This document shows positions 18,895-27,634 of a stretch of 64,000 nucleotides of DNA, piece after piece (the first letter of the stretch is position 1; every line of letters starts with the position of its first letter). The position numbers and the translations under genes are program-made. The stretch is taken from positions 1-64,000 of the forward strand of contig CACBBU010000004.1 in NCBI GenBank assembly GCA_902537615.1, written 5' to 3'. Under the pieces are notes generated by a model, which had not been told where the DNA came from, did no database searches, and saw only the letters and a program-made list of their open reading frames with translations. The stretch is from an uncultured Alphaproteobacteria bacterium. Lineage in GTDB: Bacteria > Pseudomonadota > Alphaproteobacteria > Methylaequorales > Methylaequoraceae.

Positions 18895-19733
18895 ACATTA
18901 AGACTAAAAGAACTCTTTTTACCAATATTTTCAATGTCTAAATACTTTATTCTAGAGGATAGAGGTTTGTTTTCTAAAGATTTACTTTCATCTTCGCTTG
19001 GGCTCCACTGTGGGTAGGAAAAATTAATTTCCCTAAACTTTTCTTCATTATCAATTGATATTTTTTTAGTCTTCTTTTCTAAAAAATTCTCACGCTTTTT
19101 ATTGGAACTCTTCAAAATATTAGAATCAATTTCTTTGATTTTTTTGTTTTTAGGAATGTCTAATTGTTTATCTTTTCCAATAATATTTACATCAGGTGCA
19201 CTAGGTATTGAGTCTGCTTTTTTTTCGGTCACTATATTTGAGAGCGACTGCTTTTGAATATCATTTTTTTGATGAATTCCAGAATATTGAATATAGAGCT
19301 TTTTATTATCATTATTGGTTACATCATTTTTTTTTGAAATTTGTTTTAATTCCTCTTCATCATTTTTCCAAATATCACTGATACCTGTGGCGTCTAAAGC
19401 TAATTCAGTTGGAGTTTTATCAAAGATCTTGTTGAAAACCCAGTTTCCAAAACCGGCTATTGCACCAAAGGGTCCCCCATACAAGAATCCTCCTAAACTA
19501 TTTTGAATCAAGTCTCTATCAGATTCATTATTTTCTGAATTCACACTGGAATAAATTCCACTTATCAATGGAAGGTTTTGCAAAGGATTAACTAAACCCT
19601 TAAACCAACTCCAAAATGAAAATCTATCTTTTTCTGATTCTTGAGAAGATGAATTCTTTGTAACTAACTTATCAGAATTCTCACTGTTTAAATTAAGTTT
19701 TTTGTTATAAAATGGGCTTTTTTCAATAATCAT
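18891..19733 (-). CDS. Conserved hypothetical protein (PLQxxPxxxxxY ... GGxxYGGPxGA motif)
   Basis: VNPLQNLPLISGIYSSV...SLGGFLYGGPFGAIAGFGNWVF; downstream of motB on the same strand. Confidence 0.5.
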   Translation of the reverse strand: MIIEKSPFYNKKLNLNSENSDKLVTKNSSSQESEKDRFSFWSWFKGLVNPLQNLPLISGIYSSVNSENNESDRDLIQNSLGGFLYGGPFGAIAGFGNWVFNKIFDKTPTELALDATGISDIWKNDEEELKQISKKNDVTNNDNKKLYIQYSGIHQKNDIQKQSLSNIVTEKKADSIPSAPDVNIIGKDKQLDIPKNKKIKEIDSNILKSSNKKRENFLEKKTKKISIDNEEKFREINFSYPQWSPSEDESKSLENKPLSSRIKYLDIENIGKKSSFSLNV

Positions 19734-19741
19734 AAAAGTAA

Positions 19742-20920
19742 TCAGTAATTAATTTCAATTTCTATTCTTCTGTTTTTTTCACGACCCTTAACGTCCTCGT
19801 TACTTGCAACAGGTTGTGTTTCTCCATAACTTATAGCTTTCATTCTATCTGGCTTAAGTTTACCGGAACTTGCCAATTCTTGAACCACTGATGATGATCT
19901 AGCAGCAGCTAAGTCCCAGTTATCTCTATAAATAGATCCAAACGTTAATGGTTTATTGTCTGTGTGTCCTGAAACAAGTATTTCACTTCTTCCCTTTTCA
20001 TTCACTTCTGCAATTTTTGCCATTATTTTTTTTGCTTTACCTGTAAGTTCGGCAGAGCCGGATTTAAAGGCACCACCAGATCCAACGGTAATAATAACTT
20101 TGTCATCTTTTCTTTCAATATCTATTAAACCCTGACCAATTTCTTCTTTAAGAGCAACCTTAAATTTATCTTCAGCTAATTGAGCCTTTTTCTCCTCTTG
20201 CTTAGCAGTTTCCTCTGATTCACCACTATTAATTCCTTCCTGAGATTGAGCATCTTGTTTTCCTTTAGCTGATGAGGCTGTGGCCAACATCGCAAGCTGT
20301 TTATCCATTCCACCAATTAAAACTTCTGTTTCAGATTTTCCTGAGCCAGCTTTTGCTGATTCAATAGAATTCAATGTTTCCTGAAGAAGGTTTGGTAGTT
20401 CCCTTTCATCAGCCTTGGTAGGTGTAAAATTTACAACTACTTTATCTCCAAGAACTTCAACGTCAATATCACCTCTAGAAATTGCGTCTTTAATATTTTC
20501 AGCTAATTCTTTAGCATCCTCATTTTCTCCATCATCCTTTGTATTGTCTTGTTTTTTTGTTTGAAGCTCAACCTTTGGTTGATCTGTTTCTGTGGTTTGT
20601 TGTTTAAGGTTTTCTTGAACAGATGGTGTTGGATTAGGACTAAAGCTTAATGAAAGTACTGTAGTTCCTTTAGGCTGCTCTACAACGGGAACTACCCTTT
20701 GTATTCCAAATGCATTTTTTAAACTTCCACTTATTTGTTTGAACTTGGGAACATTAAATTCAGCAAAGGAAAGAATCAAAACAAAGAATGCCATAAGAAG
20801 CGTCGCCATGTCAGCAAAAGTAGCCATCCATGCAGGAGCTCCTTTAGGGGGACACTCTTCACATTCATGCTCCTCTTCCTCAGTCGTTTCCTTTTTTTTT
20901 TCTTTAGCCTCTTCTGCCAT
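19742..20920 (-). CDS. motB: Flagellar stator protein MotB/PomB-like, OmpA C-terminal domain
   Basis: CPPKGAPAWMATFADMATLLMAFFVLILSFAEFNVPKFKQISGSLKNAFG; VSGHTDNKPL...AAARSSSVVQELAS. Confidence 0.92.
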   Translation of the reverse strand: MAEEAKEKKKETTEEEEHECEECPPKGAPAWMATFADMATLLMAFFVLILSFAEFNVPKFKQISGSLKNAFGIQRVVPVVEQPKGTTVLSLSFSPNPTPSVQENLKQQTTETDQPKVELQTKKQDNTKDDGENEDAKELAENIKDAISRGDIDVEVLGDKVVVNFTPTKADERELPNLLQETLNSIESAKAGSGKSETEVLIGGMDKQLAMLATASSAKGKQDAQSQEGINSGESEETAKQEEKKAQLAEDKFKVALKEEIGQGLIDIERKDDKVIITVGSGGAFKSGSAELTGKAKKIMAKIAEVNEKGRSEILVSGHTDNKPLTFGSIYRDNWDLAAARSSSVVQELASSGKLKPDRMKAISYGETQPVASNEDVKGREKNRRIEIEINY

Positions 20921-20932
20921 TTGTTTCTATTC

Positions 20933-21703
20933 CTAAGCTGCGGCTGACTCAATTAGTTTTTGTTTTTCTTTAGGAGGGAGGTTTGCCACTAACTGATCTT
21001 GAATATTTCTTGGACTTTCGCCTCTAGAGATAAATTGCAAACCTGTAATTATCATTTCTCTGTAGGTAGTTTCATAAGCAGAGTATCCTTTTAATTTTAT
21101 AACTAAAGGCATGAATATTGTATTTGCGATCATTGCACCATAAAGTGTTGTCAAAAGGGCAACAGCCATTGCTGGACCGATGGCTTTTGGATCTGCCATA
21201 TTTCCTAGCATTGCTACTAAGCCTACAAGTGTTCCAATCATTCCCATAGCAGGAGCTATATCTACCCATGATTGACAAACACCTATATTTTTTTCATGTC
21301 TAGTTTGCATAGATTTTAATTCTTTCTTTAATTGAACCGTTAGCTTTTCTTCATCTGCTCCATCAACAAGCATTTGAAGTCCGCTATCAAAAAAAGCATC
21401 GGGAGTTTCTTGACCTTCTAAAGCCATCATACCATCTTTCCTGGCAATGCCCGCGAGTTCAACAATACGTGTTATTAATTCGTCCATTTTTTTTACAGGA
21501 GGTTTAAATGCTTTTGCCATAGCGCCATATGCACCAAAATATACAGGAAGTGGAGCCGTGTACATCACAGCAAAAAAAGAACCACCAAAAACTATCAAAA
21601 TTGAGGGAACATCTATATAGGAGCCTAAGCCACCTGCTGAAATCATCGCACCTGCGATCATTCCTAAAGTCCCTAAAAAACCTATTAAAGTTGCTAAATC
21701 CAT
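20933..21703 (-). CDS. motA: Flagellar stator protein MotA/PomA-like
   Basis: WVDIAPAMGMIGTLVGLVAMLGNMADPKAIGPAMAVALLTTLYGAMIAN. Confidence 0.94.
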   Translation of the reverse strand: MDLATLIGFLGTLGMIAGAMISAGGLGSYIDVPSILIVFGGSFFAVMYTAPLPVYFGAYGAMAKAFKPPVKKMDELITRIVELAGIARKDGMMALEGQETPDAFFDSGLQMLVDGADEEKLTVQLKKELKSMQTRHEKNIGVCQSWVDIAPAMGMIGTLVGLVAMLGNMADPKAIGPAMAVALLTTLYGAMIANTIFMPLVIKLKGYSAYETTYREMIITGLQFISRGESPRNIQDQLVANLPPKEKQKLIESAAA

Positions 21704-21747
21704 TTATAATCCATTAACGTTTATATATATATATAAAATAATATTTT

Positions 21748-21763
21748 GGTATAGAAACTGCAA
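21748..21763 (+). promoter_or_regulatory. Candidate sigma-54 promoter for the DUF1566 gene
   Basis: TGGTATAGAAACTGCA; GG 21749-50, GC 21761-62, spacing 10. Confidence 0.6.
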
Positions 21764-21775
21764 CTTTAATACCAA
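21760..21775 (-). promoter_or_regulatory. Candidate sigma-54 promoter for motAB
   Basis: Reverse strand TGGTATTAAAGTTGCA; GG-N10-GC. Confidence 0.72.
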
Positions 21776-21817
21776 AATTGATTTTTTTTTAAATTTAGGC
21801 AATATTAATATTAAATC

Positions 21818-22291
21818 ATGCAAATTATATTTTTTACAATAGTTTTTAGTTTTTTTTCATTCGGAAACTCAATTTCATCTGATTTCATGGACAAAGGTTT
21901 CTATGTTATTGACTTAAAGAACAAAATTGAATGGCTTAAATGCACAACTGGTCAACAATGGAGTGATGAAAAACAAGATTGTTTAGGTTCACCTGTTAAA
22001 CTTGATTTTGAAGAAATTACGCTTGCGTTGGACATACTAAATCAAGAGATTGAAGGTGCTTGGAGACTTCCCAACAGAAAGGAACTTGAAACCTTAGTTT
22101 GTAGAAACTGTGAAGGAGCAAAAATTGATTCAGTGTTGTTCCCTCAGACTCCAGCTCAACCTTTTTGGACATCTCAACGAAATTGGTGGTCGCCGAAATT
22201 TTTCTGGTCTGTAAATTTTTTCACAGGTCATAGTTATGGACGTTTTGTTCCAGAAAAAAAACTTTTTGTAAGGTTTGTCAGAGATCGTTAA
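21818..22291 (+). CDS. Secreted DUF1566 (Lcl C-terminal-like) domain protein
   Basis: Signal peptide; GAWRLPNRKELETLV...FWTSQ...FFWSVNFFTGHSYGRFVPEKKLFVRFVRD. Confidence 0.75.
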   Translation: MQIIFFTIVFSFFSFGNSISSDFMDKGFYVIDLKNKIEWLKCTTGQQWSDEKQDCLGSPVKLDFEEITLALDILNQEIEGAWRLPNRKELETLVCRNCEGAKIDSVLFPQTPAQPFWTSQRNWWSPKFFWSVNFFTGHSYGRFVPEKKLFVRFVRDR

Positions 22292-22488
22292 TTTTTAGAT
22301 TTAAAATATTCATAAACCTTGTATACAAAGACAAGTAACCCTAAAAAAAGCACAAAAATTGCTGCATTCCATGAGTTTACAAAGGAAAGGTAGTGTAACT
22401 TATCGTTCACAGTTAACGCTAAAATAATAATTAAGACAACTGCTACTAGGAAATATCTAATTATAGTGCATATTCTGCAATTTTTCAT
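22288..22488 (-). CDS. Small membrane protein, uncharacterised
   Basis: 66 aa, two hydrophobic segments; 4-bp overlap with the upstream SPOR gene. Confidence 0.5.
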   Translation of the reverse strand: MKNCRICTIIRYFLVAVVLIIILALTVNDKLHYLSFVNSWNAAIFVLFLGLLVFVYKVYEYFKSKN

Positions 22489-23081
22489 TGTTTCTTAAAA
22501 AGACAACTTGTTTTCATTTTTTTTAAAAAGTCACATACTTTTTTTGCGTTACCAATATCATTTGTTTGAGAAATTAGTTTATAAAGCTTTTTTTGTTCAT
22601 CAAAATCTAAGTTAATTAAAAAACCAGGAAATTTTGTGCTAATTTTTTCCATAACGGAATTTTTTAAATCCTCAGCATTCTTTTTCTTTGAAAAGGCTCC
22701 TAACTGAATAAGGTAAATATCTGTTTTTTCTTTAGTAACTGAGATATTGTTTGTTGATTTTTTACTTACATTGGAACTACTTGGTATTTTTCCAGTTTTT
22801 GCAGAAAGTTTTTTTTCAATATTTTTTTTTTCTGTGTTAACGGATTTTTCTTCTATTTCTTCGGTATTTATTATTTTTTTTTCTACATTGGTGTGTTCTT
22901 TGTAAGTTGCGGTTTTTAGTTCTATTTCTTCAATATCTTGATTATGTAAAGTAATTTCAGCTTTATCATTTTGATCAATGTTGTCTTTATCTAATGAGAA
23001 ATTTCCTGTCAAATTTTTAACACCTAAAAAAATTAGGAAAAAAGACAAAGGGAAAATTATTAATGGTATTAATTTTATCAC
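22485..23081 (-). CDS. SPOR-domain-like membrane protein
   Basis: N-terminal TM; DIYLIQLGAFSKKKNAEDLKNSVMEK...KLYKLISQTNDIGNAKKVCDFLKKMKTSCLF. Confidence 0.65.
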   Translation of the reverse strand: MIKLIPLIIFPLSFFLIFLGVKNLTGNFSLDKDNIDQNDKAEITLHNQDIEEIELKTATYKEHTNVEKKIINTEEIEEKSVNTEKKNIEKKLSAKTGKIPSSSNVSKKSTNNISVTKEKTDIYLIQLGAFSKKKNAEDLKNSVMEKISTKFPGFLINLDFDEQKKLYKLISQTNDIGNAKKVCDFLKKMKTSCLFKKQ

Positions 23082-23160
23082 GGTTTAATTTTATCAAATA
23101 TGTCACAAATCTCTTAGGATTACCAAACAAAAAAATAGTTATTAGTGTTTTACATGAAAA

Positions 23161-23176
23161 TGTCATGTTTCTGACA
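23161..23176. promoter_or_regulatory. Candidate FleQ-box-like palindrome upstream of rpoN
   Basis: TGTCATGTTTCTGACA = TGTCA-N6-TGACA; extra TGTCA half-sites nearby. Confidence 0.5.
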
Positions 23177-23250
23177 TAGCAGGTATGTCAAATTTAAATT
23201 TTGCATTCCTTTAAAAAAAGTTGTCAAATTAGAATGAAAGGAGAAAAAGA

Positions 23251-24702
23251 ATGCAAATATCTCAAAATTTAAAGTTGAAACAAAGTCAGTCGTTAGTAAT
23301 GACACCTCAACTTCAACAAGCAATAAAACTACTTCAATTAAATAATTTGGAGCTATCTAATTTAATAAATAAAGAATTAGAAGAAAATCCTTTCCTTGAA
23401 AATGAATCATCAGAGGAATTTAAAGAGGTCTCAGATGACAAAACAGAAGATTTGAGTGAATCCTTTTCATCTGGAGAATCCATTTCTGATGAACCAAAGA
23501 ATGATTATGAGAATAGATGGGATACAGATTCTTTTCAAACATATGAAAATAAAAATTCAAACTATGATTCCATTGATCCCGGGTCAGTTTTAGAACAAAC
23601 TCTTTCAGAAAAAGTATCTTTGAAGACTATTTTAAAAAGTCAGGCCCAGTTAGAGTTTTCAAACGATACTGAAAAAAAAATTTCTGAATTACTTATTGAC
23701 TACATTGAGCCAAGTGGTTGGTTTTTACAGTCTATCGAAGAATTAGAATCTTTTAGTGGTTACAATAAAAATCAAATTAAAGATGTATTATTTAGAATGC
23801 AAAAATTTGAACCAAGTGGAGTATTTGCTAGAAATCTTAAAGAATGCCTAATATTACAATTAGAAAACCAGGGAATTCTTACAGAAAAAAATAAAATAAT
23901 TATTGAGAATCTTGAAATGTTAGGTGAAGGTAATCTGAGAGAGCTTCAAAAACTATGTTCAATAAAAGAAGAAGAATTAAAAGAAATTATCCGGAAAATT
24001 AGATTATTGAATCCAAAGCCTGGTTTAAAATATTCAGAAGAAAACATTGATTTATTGAGTCCAGATGTCATAGTTTCAAAAAATAAAAACAATTGGTCGG
24101 TTGAACTTAATAATAGTACTCTTCCAAAAATTACAGTTAACCAAGAATACGTTGATGAAATTGAAAGTTTAAAATGTTCGGATGGAGATAAAAAATTCAT
24201 TTCTGAGAATATTAACTCTGCAAAGTGGTTGCTCAAAGCTATTGAACAAAGAAATATTACCACACTTAAAATTAGCTCGGAAATAGTAAACCAGCAAAAA
24301 GAGTTTTTTGAAAAAGGTAAGAAATTTTTAAAACCTATGATTTTAAAAGATGTAGCAAAAAAAATTAATATGCATGAAAGTACAGTTAGTAGAGTTACTT
24401 CTAATAAGCTTATACTAACACCAAGAGGAATATATGAAATGAAGATATTTTTTAGTGCATCTATCAATAGTGTTACAGAGGGTGAAAGTCACTCTGCCGC
24501 ATCAGTCAGAGAATCACTTAAGAAACTAATAAGTTCTGAGCCTGTCAATAACCCCCTCAGTGATGAAGCCTTAGTTAGTAAACTTCAACATGAGGGAATA
24601 AATCTGGCGAGAAGAACAGTTGCTAAATATAGGGAGTTATTGAATATTCCATCTTCGTCTATAAGAAGAAGAATGATGAAAATACAACATTTAAATATTT
24701 GA
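23251..24702 (+). CDS. rpoN: RNA polymerase sigma-54 factor RpoN
   Basis: MQISQNLKLKQSQSLVMTPQLQQAIKLLQL...; RpoN box ARRTVAKYRELLNIPSSSIRR. Confidence 0.97.
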   Translation: MQISQNLKLKQSQSLVMTPQLQQAIKLLQLNNLELSNLINKELEENPFLENESSEEFKEVSDDKTEDLSESFSSGESISDEPKNDYENRWDTDSFQTYENKNSNYDSIDPGSVLEQTLSEKVSLKTILKSQAQLEFSNDTEKKISELLIDYIEPSGWFLQSIEELESFSGYNKNQIKDVLFRMQKFEPSGVFARNLKECLILQLENQGILTEKNKIIIENLEMLGEGNLRELQKLCSIKEEELKEIIRKIRLLNPKPGLKYSEENIDLLSPDVIVSKNKNNWSVELNNSTLPKITVNQEYVDEIESLKCSDGDKKFISENINSAKWLLKAIEQRNITTLKISSEIVNQQKEFFEKGKKFLKPMILKDVAKKINMHESTVSRVTSNKLILTPRGIYEMKIFFSASINSVTEGESHSAASVRESLKKLISSEPVNNPLSDEALVSKLQHEGINLARRTVAKYRELLNIPSSSIRRRMMKIQHLNI

Positions 24703-24803
24703 TTTAATATCAAAATAAAAATTAATAATTTTTAAGGAATTGACTTTTTAAATTTTGTTATTTTTTTAAGATCAAAAAAATCTAATAATCAATTTTTGTA
24801 AAA

Positions 24804-24983
24804 TCAATTATACGTTACTTTTTTAAATTCACTTTCAAAAGCCTCAAGGAAATGAATCATTGGAAATGTTTCAGTCTTTTGGAGTTTGTCATCTTTGTAA
24901 TGCGATATTTTGATAAACATACTATTACAATTTAACTTTTCATCAACATTTACATTTTTCAAATTTTGTTTATTTAGACTCAT
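24804..24983 (-). CDS. Small ORF (59 aa), uncharacterised
   Basis: MSLNKQNLKNVNVDEKLNCNSMFIKISHYKDDKLQKTETFPMIHFLEAFESEFKKVTYN preceded by an AGGAG Shine-Dalgarno sequence; below the ORF-track size cutoff. Confidence 0.5.
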   Translation of the reverse strand: MSLNKQNLKNVNVDEKLNCNSMFIKISHYKDDKLQKTETFPMIHFLEAFESEFKKVTYN

Positions 24984-25028
24984 TTTATTCTCCTTGTTAG
25001 GTATATATGTGCAAATTTCCTGCCATAA

Positions 25029-25649
25029 TTAACTCTCTAAACGATTTAATTGATTACTTAGTTCTCTTTTAAAAAACTCAATCTTTTCTTTGGTTCTGTC
25101 ATTATCATTAAGATGTAAAATAATTTTTTTTTGCCTTACATCTGCCCAATAATTTTTAACTTTATTTAAATATTGTTTTTTTCTTTTTGGAATTGAAGAA
25201 TGATAGCGTGAAATTGCTTCGTTCCACCTTTTATGTTTTAAAAACAATTTTTTTAAAAATTTAGCTGCATATTTAACATTTTTATCGGGATCCAAAATAT
25301 TTTCAAGACTATCAAATTCATTTATATGGTATTTCAAACTTATTTGCATACATCCAACATCAATATTTTTATTTTTGTAATTTTTTTTCAAAAAATTCAA
25401 TGCATCATTTTTGTTGTCAAAAAACATTGATTTTCCTGCAACATTTAAAGTCCAAGGCCATGAAACAAAGTCATTATTTTTCTTTATTCCTGACTCAACC
25501 AGTGAAATTGATGTCAATAATTTATCTGGAATATTATATTGTTTACCGTATTTCTCAGTAAAATTAAAACAATTAGTTAAGGAATTTGAGTATGCAGGTT
25601 TAATATAGATTAAAAGGCATGCCAAAAATAAACTTTTAAATATTTTCAT
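25029..25649 (-). CDS. Lytic transglycosylase (SLT domain; flagellar SltF/PleA-type)
   Basis: Signal peptide; LLTSISLVESGIKK...DVGCMQISLKYH...NVKYAAKFLKKLFLKHKRWNEAISRYHS. Confidence 0.8.
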   Translation of the reverse strand: MKIFKSLFLACLLIYIKPAYSNSLTNCFNFTEKYGKQYNIPDKLLTSISLVESGIKKNNDFVSWPWTLNVAGKSMFFDNKNDALNFLKKNYKNKNIDVGCMQISLKYHINEFDSLENILDPDKNVKYAAKFLKKLFLKHKRWNEAISRYHSSIPKRKKQYLNKVKNYWADVRQKKIILHLNDNDRTKEKIEFFKRELSNQLNRLES

Positions 25650-25660
25650 GAAGGATAATC

Positions 25661-25676
25661 AGCAATATTAATGCCA
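25661..25676 (-). promoter_or_regulatory. Candidate sigma-54 promoter upstream of the lytic transglycosylase
   Basis: Reverse strand TGGCATTAATATTGCT; GG-N10-GC. Confidence 0.65.
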
Positions 25677-27005
25677 TTATCTTCTAAGTATTGAACTGCT
25701 TATTAATTCTCTTCCTATTGAAATGAAGTCATATGGATTTACAGGTTTGTCATTAACTTTAATTTCATAATGTAAATGAGCACCAACTGCTCTTCCTGTT
25801 GAACCCATCTTTCCAATTATATCACCCTCACTCACGAAACTACCTTTTTTTACTGCAAGTTTATGTAAGTGGCCATAAATAGTTGAAACACCGTGTTTAT
25901 GTAAAATTTTAATTGATTTTCCAAAAGAACCATTTCTTCCCGCTGAAACTATGTATCCATCAGCAGGTGCCCTCACCTCCTCTTGCCAAGTACCAGCCAT
26001 GTCAATCCCATAATGCATTTGTTTTAATTTTGTCTTTGGGTGGATCCTGTAACCATAAGGACTTGAAACGTAATAATATTGCATTGGTGGTTTAAGTGGA
26101 AGAAATACAATTGCATTTTTTAGTTCTTCAATGAACTGGAATCTTAAGGAAGTATGATCAATTAATTGATCATTATCTATACCAAAACTTTCAACCCCAG
26201 GTTTCAAAAATGACTCTATCTCAGTCAAATTAATTTCATCAGGTTTTAGCTTTAAAGTCCTAAAAACGCTTACTAATTGCAGAATTTCTTGATCTAATTT
26301 GTTGGTAAAGTTGATAATTTTTAACTTCTTTGTTCTTGGCGCAACATAAGGCACCACCGGTAAATAATTATATGAAAAAGAAGATCTTTTTTTATAGGGC
26401 TTTGCATCAGGTTTGTTTCTACTAATAGTATGTTCCATTGCTATCATTTCCGGACTAGCTAACCTTGAAAATTGGTCAAAAACAACTTCATCAGAATGAT
26501 TAATTTCATACTGAAAACTTCTTCCAAAATCTGAAACAAGATTTTTTATGTTATTCAATTTTTCTTTTAACTGTATTTTTGTATTTGGTATTTCTTCTGA
26601 AACTTTGATATCTGTAGATGGAAATTCTGCAATTATCTCGTCAGTACCTTCTATACTTTCATTATTAATTGCATTATTTGCTATACTTTTTAATGTTTGA
26701 ATTTCTGACTCAGTAAACTTTTTCTTTACGATTTCATCGTTTTTATATGATACATAGCTGAAAAAAGAAGAAACACCAAAGAATAATAATTGAAGCATTT
26801 TAATTATAAAAGCAACAGATATAACAAAAGCAGATATATAATGCTTTAAGTTAAAAACAATTTCTATAGGTCCTTTTTTTGTAAAATATAAAAATCTTCT
26901 TTCTCGAAAGATTTCTCTTATATTGTTTGGGTTTACTGGTAGTCTTCCGAATTTTGGGCTAGATTTAAAGTTTTGATCAAAAAATCTCTTTATTAAATGT
27001 TGCAT
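25677..27005 (-). CDS. M23 family metallopeptidase (membrane-anchored)
   Basis: SSPYGYRIHPKTKLKQMHYGIDMAGTWQEEVRAPADGYI...GAHLHYEIKVNDKPVNPYDFI. Confidence 0.92.
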   Translation of the reverse strand: MQHLIKRFFDQNFKSSPKFGRLPVNPNNIREIFRERRFLYFTKKGPIEIVFNLKHYISAFVISVAFIIKMLQLLFFGVSSFFSYVSYKNDEIVKKKFTESEIQTLKSIANNAINNESIEGTDEIIAEFPSTDIKVSEEIPNTKIQLKEKLNNIKNLVSDFGRSFQYEINHSDEVVFDQFSRLASPEMIAMEHTISRNKPDAKPYKKRSSFSYNYLPVVPYVAPRTKKLKIINFTNKLDQEILQLVSVFRTLKLKPDEINLTEIESFLKPGVESFGIDNDQLIDHTSLRFQFIEELKNAIVFLPLKPPMQYYYVSSPYGYRIHPKTKLKQMHYGIDMAGTWQEEVRAPADGYIVSAGRNGSFGKSIKILHKHGVSTIYGHLHKLAVKKGSFVSEGDIIGKMGSTGRAVGAHLHYEIKVNDKPVNPYDFISIGRELISSSILRR

Positions 27006-27011
27006 TTGTAA

Positions 27012-27512
27012 TTACTTAAGATACAAAACCACAACTAACATAATATTAGTTAGCAGTTGCATTAGCATAATTAAAAGCATTAATTTCCAAGAAATAGGAT
27101 TACTTACATTTAAATTGAATTGAGGGAAAGGCTTATCTTCATCCAACCTGACATTTTTTTTATTATCATCAATTATATTTTCATTTTGGTAATCTTTGTA
27201 AGTTTTTTTATTTGATGCTTCAGTGTTCATATTCATATTTGAAAAATTATATGCTTTTTTATAATTATCAATTTTTGCTTTTTCAGTTTTATTTAATGAA
27301 TTAATCTCATTTTTTGATGTTTGAGATTTTTCTTCATTAGCACTTTTAACAACTTCAGCCTTTTCCAATTTTTCTATTTTAATATTATTTTTAGAATAAT
27401 TTTTACTTTCTTCTTGTATTTTATTAGGATTTTTGACCTGGCCAGACGAGCCGGTCATTTGAGTTCTCATTTTTTCAATTCTATCTCTAATATCTATTAC
27501 TTGTTCTGTCAT
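27012..27512 (-). CDS. Low-complexity cytoplasmic protein with one C-terminal TM, uncharacterised
   Basis: Asn/Lys/Glu-rich 130 aa then ISWKLMLLIMLMQLLTNIMLVVVLYLK. Confidence 0.55.
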   Translation of the reverse strand: MTEQVIDIRDRIEKMRTQMTGSSGQVKNPNKIQEESKNYSKNNIKIEKLEKAEVVKSANEEKSQTSKNEINSLNKTEKAKIDNYKKAYNFSNMNMNTEASNKKTYKDYQNENIIDDNKKNVRLDEDKPFPQFNLNVSNPISWKLMLLIMLMQLLTNIMLVVVLYLK

Positions 27513-27545
27513 AGGTGTATTTTAAATTTTAAAGTATTATTTTTA

Positions 27546-27561
27546 TGCATTTCGTAAGCCA
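27546..27561 (-). promoter_or_regulatory. Possible sigma-54 promoter upstream of the 27012-27512 gene and M23 gene
   Basis: Reverse strand TGGCTTACGAAATGCA; GG-N10-GC, non-consensus base before TGC. Confidence 0.4.
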
Positions 27562-27634
27562 ATTATAAAATATTAATACTTTTTTTTTAAATATTTTTGT
27601 GATAAGCATTATAAATCTTTAAATATTTTAAGCA

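Larger units (their letters stand above)
21744..21779. repeat. Perfect 10-bp inverted repeat (16-nt spacer) bearing two divergent sigma-54 promoters
   Basis: ATTTTGGTAT-AGAAACTGCAACTTTA-ATACCAAAAT. Confidence 0.9.

Noticed and set aside
20735-20947. Two overlapping + strand ORFs antisense to motB N-terminus
   Set aside because: Antisense to the conserved MotB TM region
23946-24467. 173-aa - strand ORF inside rpoN
   Set aside because: Antisense to conserved RpoN coding sequence
24698-24714. TTTGAT-N5-ATCAAA hairpin after rpoN as an intrinsic terminator
   Set aside because: Only a 6-bp AT-rich stem without a clean U-tract; not convincing
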